Below, one piece after another: positions 10,610-23,147 of a stretch of DNA of 64,000 bases. Position 1 is the stretch's first letter; every line of letters begins with the position of its first letter. The notes below the pieces were generated by a model. It was not told where the DNA came from. It saw nothing but the letters and a program-made list of their open reading frames with translations, and ran no database searches. The translations under genes were made by a program, and so were the position numbers. This DNA is from Parasphingopyxis marina (GTDB lineage Bacteria > Pseudomonadota > Alphaproteobacteria > Sphingomonadales > Sphingomonadaceae), in assembly GCF_014237875.1 (NCBI RefSeq), contig NZ_JACJVJ010000002.1, positions 186,001 through 250,000 of the forward strand, written 5' to 3'.

Positions 10610-11047
10610 CTAGGGCCCCTGCCTCCATCGACCATGGTCTTGTTTCCAGTAACGCGGCTCGACGCTGTCCTTCGCCATGAGAGACCGCCAGGCCGAGCGC
10701 GCATCATCGAGCATCGCTTCGTCGAACAGGTAGAAGACTCGATCGAAACCGAGAGCTTCGTCGCGCCACTGTCCGTCGGCGAGCATGACGAACCTCGCAG
10801 CGTTGCCGGCGGCCGGTTCATCGGAAAGCAGTACGACCTGTTCGGCGTCGCTGCCGGCCCCTGCCTTCCCATGCGGCAGGAAGGACGCGGCTTCATGCGT
10901 CCACAACGCCTCGTCTAGCAGGTCCAGAAGCCGATCCTCGGCGGCAACGATCAGCAGGCGCTCACCGGTTTCCGCGACTTTCGTGGCGAGTTGCGGCACG
11001 ACTTTCTCAATCGGTGTCCCGGCAAGCTGATAGAAATCGACCTGCAC
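10610..11047 (-). CDS. holC: DNA polymerase III chi subunit
   Basis: MQVDFYQLAGTPIEKVVPQLATKVAETGERLLIVA...LDLLDEALWTHEAASFLPHG; next to pepA. Confidence 0.88.
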   Translation of the reverse strand: MQVDFYQLAGTPIEKVVPQLATKVAETGERLLIVAAEDRLLDLLDEALWTHEAASFLPHGKAGAGSDAEQVVLLSDEPAAGNAARFVMLADGQWRDEALGFDRVFYLFDEAMLDDARSAWRSLMAKDSVEPRYWKQDHGRWRQGP

Positions 11048-11056
11048 CCGGCTCCT

Positions 11057-12478
11057 CTAGGCCTCGTAATTGTCGGCGATGAACTGGTCGAGCAGGCGCA
11101 CGCCATAACCGGTCGCGCCCTTGGCCCAGAGATTGGAGGCGGATTTCATCCATACCATGCCGGCGATGTCGAGATGCGCCCATTTGACGCCATCCTGCAC
11201 GAAGCGCTGGAGGAATTGGGCGGCGGTGATCGAACCCGCCTCGCGCGGCCCCACATTCTTGATGTCGGCGATCGGGGAATCGATCAGCTTATCATAGGCT
11301 TTGCCGAGCGGCATGCGCCACAACTTATCGCCGCTCGACTGGCCCGCGGCGAGCAATTCCTCGGCGAGCCCGTCGTCGTTGGAGAAGCAACCGCCATGTT
11401 CATTGCCCAGCGCGATGATCATCGCCCCGGTCAGGGTTGCAAGATCGACGACCACATCGGGACGATAGCGTTCCTGCACCCAGTGCATGGCATCGCACAG
11501 CACGAGGCGGCCTTCGGCATCGGTGTTGAGTACCTCGACGGTCTGCCCGGACATAGTGGTCACGATATCGCTGGGCCGCTGTGCGTTGCTGCCCGGCATA
11601 TTCTCAACGAGCCCGCACACGCCAACGACGTGCGCCTTGGCCTTGCGGCCGGCGAGCGCGCGCATCGTGCCGGCGACCGCCGCGGCGCCGCCCATATCGA
11701 ATTTCATATCCTCCATGCCGGGGCCGGGTTTCAGCGAAATACCGCCAGTGTCGAAAGTCACGCCCTTGCCGACAAATGCAACGGGCTTTTCCTGCGCGCC
11801 GCCGGTTCCATCCCAGCGCATGACAAGCAGCTTGGGCTCGCGAACAGAGCCCTGGGCCACGCCGAGCAGCGCGCCCATACCCAGTTCGGCCATTTCATCC
11901 CGGTCGAGCACCTCAATGGAGATGCCGAGTTTTTCCAGAGGACGGCAGCGCTCGACGAAGCCTTGCGGGTGAATGACATTGGGAGGTTCGGTCACCAGTT
12001 CACGGGCGAGAGCGATACCGGCATAGACGGCCTGGAAGCGTTCCCAACCCGCGGCTTCGGCTTCGTCGGCGACGACAGTGACGGTCTCGACGGTCCTTTT
12101 CGATTTTTCCGGCATTTTCGTGCGATAGATTTCGAGGTTCCAGGCGCGTTGCAGCGCGCCGAACGCCATCAACGATCCGGCATTGTCGTCCGCAATTGTG
12201 GAGCCCACATCGATCGTGATCGCCTTTTCGCCCGAACTCAGCAGCTTTGCGGCGACCGCGCCCCCGGCCTTTTGATAGCCCTGGGCGTCCGAGCCATTTC
12301 CCGCCCCGACCAGCACGATCCGCCGGCTGCCTTCGCCGGCCGCTACGAATATATCGACGATAGAACCGAGATCTCCGTCGAACCGGCTGGCTTCGGCTGC
12401 GCGTTTCAGGGCGGAAGCGTCAGCTTCGGCAAGGCCCGTTAATACGTTGTCCAAGGGCGCGCTCTTATGAACAGGCAA
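11057..12478 (-). CDS. pepA: Leucyl aminopeptidase (M17)
   Basis: VGKGVTFDTGGISLKPGPGMEDMKFDMGGAAAVAGTM, NTDAEGRLVLCDAM. Confidence 0.95.
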   Translation of the reverse strand: MPVHKSAPLDNVLTGLAEADASALKRAAEASRFDGDLGSIVDIFVAAGEGSRRIVLVGAGNGSDAQGYQKAGGAVAAKLLSSGEKAITIDVGSTIADDNAGSLMAFGALQRAWNLEIYRTKMPEKSKRTVETVTVVADEAEAAGWERFQAVYAGIALARELVTEPPNVIHPQGFVERCRPLEKLGISIEVLDRDEMAELGMGALLGVAQGSVREPKLLVMRWDGTGGAQEKPVAFVGKGVTFDTGGISLKPGPGMEDMKFDMGGAAAVAGTMRALAGRKAKAHVVGVCGLVENMPGSNAQRPSDIVTTMSGQTVEVLNTDAEGRLVLCDAMHWVQERYRPDVVVDLATLTGAMIIALGNEHGGCFSNDDGLAEELLAAGQSSGDKLWRMPLGKAYDKLIDSPIADIKNVGPREAGSITAAQFLQRFVQDGVKWAHLDIAGMVWMKSASNLWAKGATGYGVRLLDQFIADNYEA

Positions 12479-12669
12479 TATGAGCGCGGAATCGTCATTC
12501 GGACGCGATGAAACGAAGGAAACGGTAATGGAAATCGGTTCTCTCCCGTGTCTGATTGTATCGGCAGGGCTTCGGCTTCCCGATAGACCAGCCGCCGCGC
12601 GCTGGCAAAGGCGATTGCAGCACGGCGCGCGGGGTGCGATAGGCGCCGCAATGACGGATCGCCCGACCG

Positions 12670-14955
12670 GTGGAAAATGTGACGCGTAGCCCCATTCTCA
12701 GCATGACGGCCCTGCCGCTGCTCCTGATCGCCCAAGCCGTGCCGGCGCAGGCGCAGGAAGAGGCCGGGGGCCAGCTTCCGGACGCCGTGCCGACCGTGCA
12801 ACTGTCGGCCGAGGAATTGCCGCCGCTGGCTTCGCCCGAAAATCCCGATGAGATTGTCTTTAGCGCCCAGACGGTAGAGTTTGATAGCGAAGCCGATATC
12901 GTCACCGCGATGGGCGATGTCCATATGGTTCGCGAAGGGATGCGGCTGCGCGCCGACCGGGTCGTCTGGAATCGCCGTACCGGTGCGGTCGAGGCTAATG
13001 GCGATGTCGCGATACGGTCGCCGGCCGGCGAGTCGGCTTATGCCGACAGCGCTTCGCTCAGCGACACGCTGCGGGACGGCATGGTTGAAAATCTGCTGAT
13101 CGTCCTTGAAAATGGCGGGCGGCTCGCGGCGCGCCACGGTGTCCGGGTAGACGGCGTGTCGACGCTGACGAGTGCCGCGTACACCCCCTATCGTGCCTAT
13201 GGTTATGATGGCGAACCACAGGAACCGAGCTGGCGGATCACGGCGGCACGGATCGTCCACGATCCCGAAACCAACCGTATCCGTTATTCGAATGCGCGGT
13301 TCGAGCTGTTTGGGGTCACGGTGATGGCATTGCCCGCCTTCTCGCATCCCGACGGCTCGACCGGCGGCGCAAGCGGGCTGCTGGTTCCGGACCTTCGCCT
13401 CAGTCGGTCGAATGGGCTGGAAGTCGGCCTGCCCTATTATCTTCAACTCGCGCCGAACCGAGATCTCACGATCACGCCGCGGATCTATACAGAAGTTCTG
13501 CCGGCGATCGAGGCGCGCTACCGCCATCTCGCTGCGGAAGGGGCCTTCCAGATCGGCGGTATGGCGACCTATGGCACGCGGCGTGAGATCAATCCCCCGG
13601 CCGGTTTCGTTTCGTCGGGAAATGAGGATTTTCGTGGCTATATCGAGGCCAATGGTCGTTTCCAGATTACGCCTTATTGGAGCGCCAGCGGATCGGGGCG
13701 CCTGACCACCGACGATACCTTCCTGCGCCGCTACGATATTTCGCGCGATGACAGATTGCGCTCGACGGTGACGCTCGAACGCATCGGACGGGACAGTTAT
13801 TTTTCGCTCGCAGGCTGGGCCGTCCAGGATTTGCGTGTCACTTCGGATGCCGGACAGCAACCCATCGCGCTACCGGTTCTGGACTATCGGTACCGGAAAA
13901 AGGAGAGCATCGTCGGTGGAACGGTCAACGTGCGGCTTAACTCCCTCGGTATCGTCCGCACCGATGGACAGGATACGCAACGCGCTTTTGCCAGCGCGCA
14001 ATGGGACCTGCGTCGGATTACGGCTTTGGGCCAGGAAGTGACGTTGACGGCGCTGGTGCGGGGCGACGCCTATCATTCGGATGAAAATGCGAACACGTTG
14101 ACCTCCTTCTATCGCGGAGAAGAAGGATGGCAGTTTCGCGGGATCGGCGCCGTCGCCGCCGATATTGCATGGCCATTCGTCGGAGAGATTTTCGGCGGCG
14201 TACAGCGCATCACCCCGCGGATCCAATTCGTCGCCACGCCCCCGCTTTCCAACCTTGAAGTACCGAACGAGGATTCCCGGTCGATCGAGCTTGAAACCTC
14301 CAACGTGTTTTCGCTCAACCGCTTTCCAGGTAACGATCGTTTCGAAGACGGAGCACGAATCACCTATGGCGGCGAATATCGGCTCGATATCCCGCGTTTT
14401 TCGCTAAGCACGAGCATTGCCCAAAGTTATCGCCTGAGCAGGGAGCCGGCGCTGTTTCCGGATGGCACCGGGCTTGCGGCCCGCTTTTCCGACATCGTCG
14501 GGCGGACGGACATCCGCTATGGGCGCTTCCTCGCCCTCACCCACCGTTTCCGGCTCGACAAGGACAATCTGGAGCTGCGCCGCAACGAGATCGATTTTTC
14601 CGTCGGCTCGCGCACGACCTATGGCGAGATCGGCTATCTGAGGCTCAACCGCGATATCACGTTCAATGTGGAGGATTTGCGTGACCGCGAAGAATTGCGC
14701 GCGGCGGCGCGGGTGGCAATCGGAAACTATTGGTCCCTATTCGGGTCTGCGGTCGTCGATCTTACCAGCCAGCGCGAAGATCCGCTTTCGCAATCGGACG
14801 GTTTCGAGCCGGTTCGCACCCGCCTCGGTTTCGGTTATCAAGACGAAGGTCTCGAATTCGGCTTTACGTGGCGGCGCGATTATGACGATACGGGCGATGC
14901 GCGTCGCGGCAATACGTTCCTGCTGCGCTTTGCCTTGACGAATTTGGGCCGCTAA
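12670..14955 (+). CDS. lptD: LPS-assembly protein LptD
   Basis: Signal peptide, then an OstA-like N-domain (IVFSAQTVEFDSEADIVTAMGDVHMVREGMRLRADRVVWNRRTGAVEANG) and a beta-barrel domain; followed by surA. Start (GTG 12670 or 12679, or ATG 12703) is uncertain. Confidence 0.92.
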   Translation: MENVTRSPILSMTALPLLLIAQAVPAQAQEEAGGQLPDAVPTVQLSAEELPPLASPENPDEIVFSAQTVEFDSEADIVTAMGDVHMVREGMRLRADRVVWNRRTGAVEANGDVAIRSPAGESAYADSASLSDTLRDGMVENLLIVLENGGRLAARHGVRVDGVSTLTSAAYTPYRAYGYDGEPQEPSWRITAARIVHDPETNRIRYSNARFELFGVTVMALPAFSHPDGSTGGASGLLVPDLRLSRSNGLEVGLPYYLQLAPNRDLTITPRIYTEVLPAIEARYRHLAAEGAFQIGGMATYGTRREINPPAGFVSSGNEDFRGYIEANGRFQITPYWSASGSGRLTTDDTFLRRYDISRDDRLRSTVTLERIGRDSYFSLAGWAVQDLRVTSDAGQQPIALPVLDYRYRKKESIVGGTVNVRLNSLGIVRTDGQDTQRAFASAQWDLRRITALGQEVTLTALVRGDAYHSDENANTLTSFYRGEEGWQFRGIGAVAADIAWPFVGEIFGGVQRITPRIQFVATPPLSNLEVPNEDSRSIELETSNVFSLNRFPGNDRFEDGARITYGGEYRLDIPRFSLSTSIAQSYRLSREPALFPDGTGLAARFSDIVGRTDIRYGRFLALTHRFRLDKDNLELRRNEIDFSVGSRTTYGEIGYLRLNRDITFNVEDLRDREELRAAARVAIGNYWSLFGSAVVDLTSQREDPLSQSDGFEPVRTRLGFGYQDEGLEFGFTWRRDYDDTGDARRGNTFLLRFALTNLGR

Positions 14956-14979
14956 GCTGCGGTTAAGGATCGTTGAGGC

Positions 14980-14985
14980 TATAAT
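14980..14985 (+). promoter_or_regulatory. Possible -10 element for surA
   Basis: Exact TATAAT in the lptD-surA gap, 55 nt before the surA start; no clear -35. Confidence 0.3.
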
Positions 14986-15039
14986 ATTTCGAGAAGACAT
15001 GCCGGCCACTGGCGCAGAGACATGGGATTCCTTTAAATC

Positions 15040-16416
15040 ATGAACGTACGTAAAAATATGCCTGTGAAACGCGGCTTACTGACCATTTGTGTGGCGCTCG
15101 GCGCCGCCGCGACACCCCTCTGGGCGCAGGATGCCGAGCAGACCGCGTCCCAGGAGATGATGGCGAATACCGCCACGCAACTTGGCTTGCCCGCCAATTT
15201 CATGCTGTTCGGGCAGCACGACCCCAATATCCGCAAGCCGACGGCGATTGTGAATGGTGAGATCATTACCCAGACCGATGTCGATCATCGGCTGAACCTG
15301 TTTCTCGCTGCCAACGGTGCCGCGCAGATCAGCGATGCCGAACGCCAGCGGCTGCGAATGCAGGTCGTCCGCAATTTGATCGACGAAATGCTGCAAATCC
15401 AGGAAGCGCGGGCGAACGATATCCAGATTCCGCAGGCCGATATCAACCAGACCTATGCCAGCGTCGCGCAGCGTTCGGAAGCGACCCCGACCGAATTTGC
15501 CGAGTTCCTGCAGACGCAGGGCAGTTCGGAGCAGACGATGAAGCGCCAGATCGAAGGCGAACTCGCCTGGCGCCGTCTCCTCAGCCGATATGTGAACCCC
15601 ACCGTCGGCGTCAGCGATCGCGAGGTGCAGGAGATCGTACGCAATTTGGAGGCGACCCGCGGACAAACCGAATATCGAGTCGCCGAAATCTACCTTTCCG
15701 CCCGCCCGGACAATGAAGAACAGGTTCTTCAGGGCGCGCGCCAGATTCTCGAACAGATATCCGCGGGCGGCTCCTTTCAGGCCTATGCCCGCCAATTCTC
15801 CGAAGCTTCGACCGCCGCGGTTGGCGGCGATCTTGGCTGGGTCCAGCCGGCCCAGTTGCCGCCCGAACTCGCATCGGTCGTGGCGCAAATGCCGGTGAAC
15901 GGTATCAGCCAGCCGATCCCGGTTCCCGGCGGTTTCTCGATCATCGCCCTTGTCGACCGGCGACAGGTGCTCGTAGCGAACCCGCGTGATGCGATTCTCA
16001 GCCTCAAGCAGATCACCATCACTTTTCCCGCAGGCACCGACCGTACGGTGGCAGAACCGCGCGTGACGGCGCTTGCCGAGCGGACGCAGGGCGGTGGCGG
16101 CTGCGGCGTTGCCGACCAGATCGCCGCCGATCTTGGTGGTGAGATCGTGCAGAACGACGGTATCCGGCTCGGCGACCTTCCCGAGGTTCTGCAGGGCACC
16201 ATGATCGATCTTCAGGTCGGCCAGGCAACACCGCCCTTTGGATCGCTCGAGGAGGGCGTTCGCGTCCTTGTGCTGTGCGGCCGTGACGATCCGCAGCAAA
16301 CCGCCGAGCCCGATGCCGATGTGATTATGGCGCGGCTGGAGCAGCAGCGTGCCGATCGCCGTGCGCGCCGCTATCTTCGCGATCTCCGGCGCGATGCGGT
16401 GATCGAGTATCGCTGA
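15040..16416 (+). CDS. surA: SurA-like periplasmic peptidyl-prolyl isomerase
   Basis: Signal peptide; AIVNGEIITQTDVDHRL; parvulin region EYRVAEIYLSA...FSEASTAAVGGDLGWVQPAQLPPEL. Confidence 0.92.
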   Translation: MNVRKNMPVKRGLLTICVALGAAATPLWAQDAEQTASQEMMANTATQLGLPANFMLFGQHDPNIRKPTAIVNGEIITQTDVDHRLNLFLAANGAAQISDAERQRLRMQVVRNLIDEMLQIQEARANDIQIPQADINQTYASVAQRSEATPTEFAEFLQTQGSSEQTMKRQIEGELAWRRLLSRYVNPTVGVSDREVQEIVRNLEATRGQTEYRVAEIYLSARPDNEEQVLQGARQILEQISAGGSFQAYARQFSEASTAAVGGDLGWVQPAQLPPELASVVAQMPVNGISQPIPVPGGFSIIALVDRRQVLVANPRDAILSLKQITITFPAGTDRTVAEPRVTALAERTQGGGGCGVADQIAADLGGEIVQNDGIRLGDLPEVLQGTMIDLQVGQATPPFGSLEEGVRVLVLCGRDDPQQTAEPDADVIMARLEQQRADRRARRYLRDLRRDAVIEYR

Positions 16417-16429
16417 GCGGGAGTTTTCG

Positions 16430-17431
16430 ATGGAACCGATTGCCGTATCGCTGGGCGACCCGGCCGGCATCGGCCCCGAAGTCACCGCCAAGGCTTGGCT
16501 CGCCCGGGAAAGGCATAACCTTCAGCCTTTTTTCTGCGTGGGCGACGAACGCTCGCTGAGAAAGGTCTGGGACGGCCCGATCTATCGGATCGACGAGCCC
16601 GATCAGGCTCGCTCGGTGTTCGATCATGCTTTGCCACTATTTTCCGTCGAAGCGGGAGAAGAAGCCAAGCCGGGTTTGCCTACGGCAGAAGGCGCGCGCT
16701 GTGCCCTTGATTCGTTGGAACTGGCCGTAGGATTGGCCCGATCCGGCACTGCAGGGGCCGTCGTCACCGGTTCGGTATCCAAGGCGCGGCTTTACGATAT
16801 CGGCTTCACTCATGCTGGACAGACCGAATTCGTTGCCGAACGCTGCGGCGTATCGCGCGAAAATGCCGCAATGATGCTGGCCGGTCCGTCGCTCCGCACG
16901 GTCCCGATCACAACGCATATTCCGCTGCGCGACGTCGCCGAGATTATTTCGATCGAGCTTATCGTCAACAAGGGCCGGGCGGCAGCGCGCGGCCTGACCC
17001 GCAACTTCGGGATCGCCGAACCGATCCTCGCCTTTGCCGGACTCAATCCCCATGCTGGGGAGTTTGGGGCGCTCGGCCGCGAGGAAATCGATTTTCTCCA
17101 GCCTGCCATCGAAGAATTGCGCAACGAAGGGATTGACGCACGCGGGCCGTTTCCCGCCGATACGATGTTCCACGAGGCCGCACGGCAGAAATATGATGCC
17201 GCGCTCTGCCTCTACCACGATCAGGCGCTTATTCCGCTCAAAACGCTGCATTTCGACGAAGGTGTCAATCTGACGCTCGGTCTCCCGATCGTGCGGACGT
17301 CTCCCGATCATGGCACGGCGTTCGAGATAGCCGGCAAGGATATCGCCAATCCCGGGGCGACAATCGCGGCTATCGGCCTTGCTGCCTTCTGCGCTGCCAA
17401 CCGCGCTGCCGAAGCCGCCACGGCGGCGTGA
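16430..17431 (+). CDS. pdxA: 4-hydroxythreonine-4-phosphate dehydrogenase
   Basis: AVSLGDPAGIGPEVTAKAW, HAGQTEFVAE, THIPLRDV, YHDQALIPLKTLHFDEGVNLTLGLPIVRTSPDHGTAFEIAGK. Confidence 0.96.
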   Translation: MEPIAVSLGDPAGIGPEVTAKAWLARERHNLQPFFCVGDERSLRKVWDGPIYRIDEPDQARSVFDHALPLFSVEAGEEAKPGLPTAEGARCALDSLELAVGLARSGTAGAVVTGSVSKARLYDIGFTHAGQTEFVAERCGVSRENAAMMLAGPSLRTVPITTHIPLRDVAEIISIELIVNKGRAAARGLTRNFGIAEPILAFAGLNPHAGEFGALGREEIDFLQPAIEELRNEGIDARGPFPADTMFHEAARQKYDAALCLYHDQALIPLKTLHFDEGVNLTLGLPIVRTSPDHGTAFEIAGKDIANPGATIAAIGLAAFCAANRAAEAATAA

Positions 17432-18255
17432 GCGACCTCCCGCCGCTGCGTGAGGTTATCGCCAGCCATGATCTGCGCGCAAACAAGGCGCTTGGACAGA
17501 ATTTCCTTCTCGACGGCCAGCTCCTGGCGCGGATTGCCGCCATACCGGGCGATGTGGCGGGAGAGACCGTTTACGAAGTTGGACCGGGTCCCGGCGGGCT
17601 GACGCGCGCGTTGCTCGAAGCCGGCGCCACCGTGGTCGCAATCGAGCGCGACGATCGCTGCATCGCGGCGTTGAAAGAGCTTTGCGGGCATTTTCCGGAC
17701 AAACTTACTATCCGCGCTGGCGATGCGATGGATAGCGTCGAGGCGTCTCTCGGGCTTGGCGGTGCCCATATCGTGGCCAATCTGCCGTACAATATCGGTA
17801 CCGCGCTGCTGGTGCGGTGGCTGGGCGGCGAAAGCTGGCCGCCTTGGTGGAAATCGCTGACCCTGATGTTTCAGGAGGAGGTCGCGCGGCGGATCGTGGC
17901 CGAGCCGGGAAGCGGTGCTTACGGGCGGCTATCGGTACTCGCGCAATGGCGGGCGGAGGCGCGAATCGCGCTGAAGGTACACCGCTCCGCATTCGTGCCG
18001 CCGCCGAAGGTGATGTCGGCGGTCGTGCATATCGTGCCGATGAAAGTGCCGGACGGCGTGGTCTTCGCGACCCTGGAGCGGCTGACCCAGGCGGCGTTCG
18101 GCCAGCGCCGCAAAATGCTGAGACAGAGCCTCAAAAACCTGCCCCATGCCCTTGAAAGCCTGGAAATGTTGGACATCGACCCACGGCGCCGGGCGGAAAC
18201 GCTTTCGGTTCAGGATTTCGTCGCCATAGCCCGGGCGATCGACGCTAGGGGGTGA
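17428..18255 (+). CDS. rsmA: 16S rRNA (adenine1518-N6/adenine1519-N6)-dimethyltransferase
   Basis: [63 protein letters not shown]. Confidence 0.96.
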   Translation: MSDLPPLREVIASHDLRANKALGQNFLLDGQLLARIAAIPGDVAGETVYEVGPGPGGLTRALLEAGATVVAIERDDRCIAALKELCGHFPDKLTIRAGDAMDSVEASLGLGGAHIVANLPYNIGTALLVRWLGGESWPPWWKSLTLMFQEEVARRIVAEPGSGAYGRLSVLAQWRAEARIALKVHRSAFVPPPKVMSAVVHIVPMKVPDGVVFATLERLTQAAFGQRRKMLRQSLKNLPHALESLEMLDIDPRRRAETLSVQDFVAIARAIDARG

Positions 18256-18748
18256 CGGCCTCTTCGGTGGCCTGCTGCGCGGCGAGCGCGGTTGCCGGCG
18301 GTCCGGCTTCGATGGCCGCGGCCAGCGCGGTCGCTTCGGCGCAGCGGCTTTCGCACAGCGCCTCGATCCGGCTGAGGTTCAGCCGTGCGCGTTCTATCGC
18401 CCCGCGGCTGACCAGCACCCGGCCCTGCCCTTCGAGCGCGGCAAGATCGTTGGGATCGATGGTCAGCGCTTCGCGATAATAGCGGATGGCGAGGCCCGGA
18501 AGTTCGCGCGCCTGCGCGACTTCCGCGAGCGCGACGAAGCCGTCGCGGTTGCGCGCGTCGACGGCGAGGGCGGTCTCGATAAGATCGGCGGCCTGCGCAT
18601 TCTCGCCGGCAGCGAGCGCCGCCCTGCCTTCGGCCACCAGGGCGATCGACTGCGGATCGATATCGTCATCGGTGCGCTGGCCGTAAACGCTGCTCGATAC
18701 CGTGGCGAGCACCAGCGAAACGGCGATGGCGGTGGGCGAAAAACGCAT
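18245..18748 (-). CDS. Secreted TPR-repeat protein
   Basis: Signal peptide [24 protein letters not shown], then TPR-like repeats ([41 protein letters not shown]...). Confidence 0.75.
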   Translation of the reverse strand: MRFSPTAIAVSLVLATVSSSVYGQRTDDDIDPQSIALVAEGRAALAAGENAQAADLIETALAVDARNRDGFVALAEVAQARELPGLAIRYYREALTIDPNDLAALEGQGRVLVSRGAIERARLNLSRIEALCESRCAEATALAAAIEAGPPATALAAQQATEEAVTP

Positions 18749-18780
18749 AATCAACTCCCAAAAAGTCTCTTCGCGTTCGT

Positions 18781-19965
18781 TTAGCACGACCTTTCGAGCC
18801 TTGCGAAGAAAAACCCGTCGGTCCCGTGCCGCGCGGGGGTGAGCAGATAGCCCTGCCCCGATGCGACACCGCCGATGGTATCGCAATCGACCTTTCTGAA
18901 GTCCGAACGGGATGTGAGGAAATTCGCTATCTGATCCTCCCCTTCAGCCGCCAGCAGCGAGCAGACAGCATAGAGAAGAATCCCGCCCGGCGCGACCAGC
19001 GGCGCGGCGAATTCGAGGATGTGGTGCTGGGCCGCGACAAAGCCCGCGATCCGCTTGTCGGTAAGCCGCCAGCGCGCCTCCGGATTGCGCCGCCAGGTGC
19101 CCGTCCCGCTGCACGGCGCATCGACGAAAAGGAGATCGGCGCCGCGGTCGAGATCGCCGAGCGCCGCGGCTTCCTTGCCCGGATCGAGCAACCGGGTTTC
19201 GATATCGGTGAAGCCGGAGCGCGCCGCGCGCGGCGCGAGCCGCGAAAGCCGCGCGCGATCGGTATCGCAGGCGACAATTCGCGCTTTTCCGCCGGTGCGA
19301 TCCCAAAGGGCCAGCGTTTTGCCGCCGGCGCCCGCGCACAGATCGACGATCGTCGTCCCGGCGCGCGGATCCGCCGCATCGACGAGCAGCTGGCTGCCTT
19401 CGTCCTGAATATCGACATGGCCCTCGTGCCACAGCGCATGGTCTTCGATCCGGAACCCATCGGGCAAGCGGACCGAGGAGGCGCTCAGCCTGCCCGGTTC
19501 GGCATCAGGGATCGCGGCCAGCACCTCTTCGCGCGTCGTACGCGAGAGATTGACGCGGATGTCGAGCGGCGCCCGGCCCGACAGGCTGGCGATGTCGGTA
19601 TCGTCGACGGTCGAAGCGAAACGCGTCCTGAGCCAGGCCGGCAATGGCGTTGCGGAAGCCCCCGCCTCGCCTTCGCCGATCGGTTCTGGTCCATGGGGCG
19701 AGCCATCGAACAGCGGCAGGAGTTCGGGATCCTCGGCGGTCAGCCCGATCATCGCCGCCCGGCCGCTTGCAGGCGCCTCGCCAAAGCCCCGGATCGCGCG
19801 ATAGACGAGATCGCGTACCGCGCGCCGGTCTTTCGACCCCGCATAGCGCCGTGTTCTGAAATAGCGCTGGATCAGCGTGTCGGCCGCGGCGCCGCCATCC
19901 CGCGCTGCGGCGATAATCTCGTCGAGAAGCTCGATCGCCGCCTGGAGCCGCGCGGCCGGAAGCAT
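18781..19965 (-). CDS. RsmB/NOP family rRNA (cytosine-C5) methyltransferase
   Basis: [73 protein letters not shown]. Confidence 0.92.
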   Translation of the reverse strand: MLPAARLQAAIELLDEIIAAARDGGAAADTLIQRYFRTRRYAGSKDRRAVRDLVYRAIRGFGEAPASGRAAMIGLTAEDPELLPLFDGSPHGPEPIGEGEAGASATPLPAWLRTRFASTVDDTDIASLSGRAPLDIRVNLSRTTREEVLAAIPDAEPGRLSASSVRLPDGFRIEDHALWHEGHVDIQDEGSQLLVDAADPRAGTTIVDLCAGAGGKTLALWDRTGGKARIVACDTDRARLSRLAPRAARSGFTDIETRLLDPGKEAAALGDLDRGADLLFVDAPCSGTGTWRRNPEARWRLTDKRIAGFVAAQHHILEFAAPLVAPGGILLYAVCSLLAAEGEDQIANFLTSRSDFRKVDCDTIGGVASGQGYLLTPARHGTDGFFFARLERSC

Positions 19966-19968
19966 CGC

Positions 19969-21462
<1,494 letters not shown>

Positions 21463-21487
21463 CTATAGGGATGAAGTGCGCGCGTTG

Positions 21488-22969
21488 CTAGCGCTGAGGA
21501 GTCCGATACCGTGCAGGATCGGCGAAAGCGCGGCCCAGCGCGATGTGCAGCCAGACATCCTCGATCGCGCCGCCCAGCTCCAGCCCCTCGGCTTCGTCCT
21601 CCGGCGCGTGATAGGGCCCGGAAAGAAAGCCCGTCCGCAATTCGGGATCGGTGAAGGATCCGCCGACCATCACGGCGGGCACACCGCGCTCGAAAAAGAC
21701 CCAGCCATCGTGCCGGTTCACGAACGCGTTGACGTCGAGCCCGGTATATATGTCCCGTCCGGCTTCCCGGGCGACGGTATCGATCAGATCGTCGAGCGGG
21801 GTCATCCCGCGGCCGATAATTCCCACCGGGGCGCCGCGGGGCGCAATGGCGATGGTATCGAGATTGAACACCGCGACGATATCGTCGAGCGGCATCGGCG
21901 GGTGATCGGCGAATTCAATCGCACCCAGCAGGCCGAGTTCCTCGGCGGTCGTCGTTACGAACAGGATATCGCGAACCGGCCGTGGGCCGGCAGCGATCGT
22001 GCGGGCGACCTCGATCACCGCGGCGGTGCCGCTCGCATTGTCGACCGCGCCGTTGCAGATCCGGTCTTCCCGGCCTTCGGGGCGGCAGATGCCGAAATGA
22101 TCGTGATGGGCCGTGAACAGCACGGCCTCGCCGGTGTTCCCGCTGCCCGGCAGGCGGCCGACGATATTGAAGCCGTCGAAGCGATCGATCGGCGTGGTGA
22201 CATTGATGACCATATCGACGTCGAGGATGGAGGGCGCGAAATCCTCCTGCGCCGCCATCGCCTCCAACCCTGCGTAATTCCGGCCGATACCGGCGAAAAG
22301 CGCGTCGGCCATGGCGGCGGACATGATCCCCTCCACAGGAGCCACCACATGCGAGGCAAGATAGGTCTGGCGGAACATCATCCCCGCGCGGGCGGCCTGC
22401 CAGGGCAGGTCGGGATCGATGATGCCGATCGCGGCCTGGGCCCCGCGCTCGCGGAAACTGGCGATCCGGCTGCGATAGGAGGGGCCATCGTCCATGCCTT
22501 CGGGCCAGCCGGCGAGGAACAGGACGACGGCGCCATCGAACCGAGCATCGGCAAAGCTGTCTTCCCCGTCCCGACCGGTATCGAGGCCATAGCCAGCGAA
22601 GAGCACCGGGGCGCCGGCCAGCTCGACATTCTCCATATTGCCGAGCAGCAGCAGTTGCGCGGTTTCGGGGGCCGCAGGATCGGCCCCGCCGATGCGAATC
22701 CGGGCCTGTCCTTCGCGGCGCTCGACCAGCGCCACCGGCTGGAAAAAATTGCCGCCATAGCCCGGCTGGAGGCCGGCCTGCGCCATCTGCTGTGCGATAT
22801 ATTGGGTCGCCATCGCCTCTCCCTGCGTGCCGGGCTGGCGGCCCTGAAAGGCGTCGCTGGCGAGCGTCTCGATATGGGCCCTCAATTCCCCCTCTGTCGG
22901 GAGCGCCTGGGCGGGAAGCGGGGCAGCGAGGAGAAGCGCCGCAGCGGCGGCCAGGAGACGGACGATCAT
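21488..22969 (-). CDS. M28 family secreted metallopeptidase
   Basis: Signal peptide MIVRLLAAAAALLLAAPLPAQA; zinc motifs TAHHDHFG, GAVDNASGTAAVIEVART, TTTAEELGLLGAIEFAD. Confidence 0.88.
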   Translation of the reverse strand: MIVRLLAAAAALLLAAPLPAQALPTEGELRAHIETLASDAFQGRQPGTQGEAMATQYIAQQMAQAGLQPGYGGNFFQPVALVERREGQARIRIGGADPAAPETAQLLLLGNMENVELAGAPVLFAGYGLDTGRDGEDSFADARFDGAVVLFLAGWPEGMDDGPSYRSRIASFRERGAQAAIGIIDPDLPWQAARAGMMFRQTYLASHVVAPVEGIMSAAMADALFAGIGRNYAGLEAMAAQEDFAPSILDVDMVINVTTPIDRFDGFNIVGRLPGSGNTGEAVLFTAHHDHFGICRPEGREDRICNGAVDNASGTAAVIEVARTIAAGPRPVRDILFVTTTAEELGLLGAIEFADHPPMPLDDIVAVFNLDTIAIAPRGAPVGIIGRGMTPLDDLIDTVAREAGRDIYTGLDVNAFVNRHDGWVFFERGVPAVMVGGSFTDPELRTGFLSGPYHAPEDEAEGLELGGAIEDVWLHIALGRAFADPARYRTPQR

Positions 22970-23147
22970 CGGCGGTGCATGGCAGCGCGCCGGGCCTGCC
23001 GCAAGCGTTGCGCGCTCAGGCTTTCGACGAACGGCAAGCGGTTTCCCATGGGCGGCATTCCACACAGATCTGGCCGATTAAGCTTGGCAGCGAAGCGTCG
23101 ATCGGGCCATAAGGATATCGTTCACAGGGTCCCGGGGAGAAGCGATC

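Noticed and set aside
12480-12689. 69-aa plus-strand ORF between pepA and lptD
   Set aside because: No recognisable features or ribosome site; probably chance within the promoter/leader region of lptD.
12439-13860. 473-aa minus-strand ORF opposite lptD
   Set aside because: LptD has clear signal, OstA and barrel features; the antisense frame has no motif.
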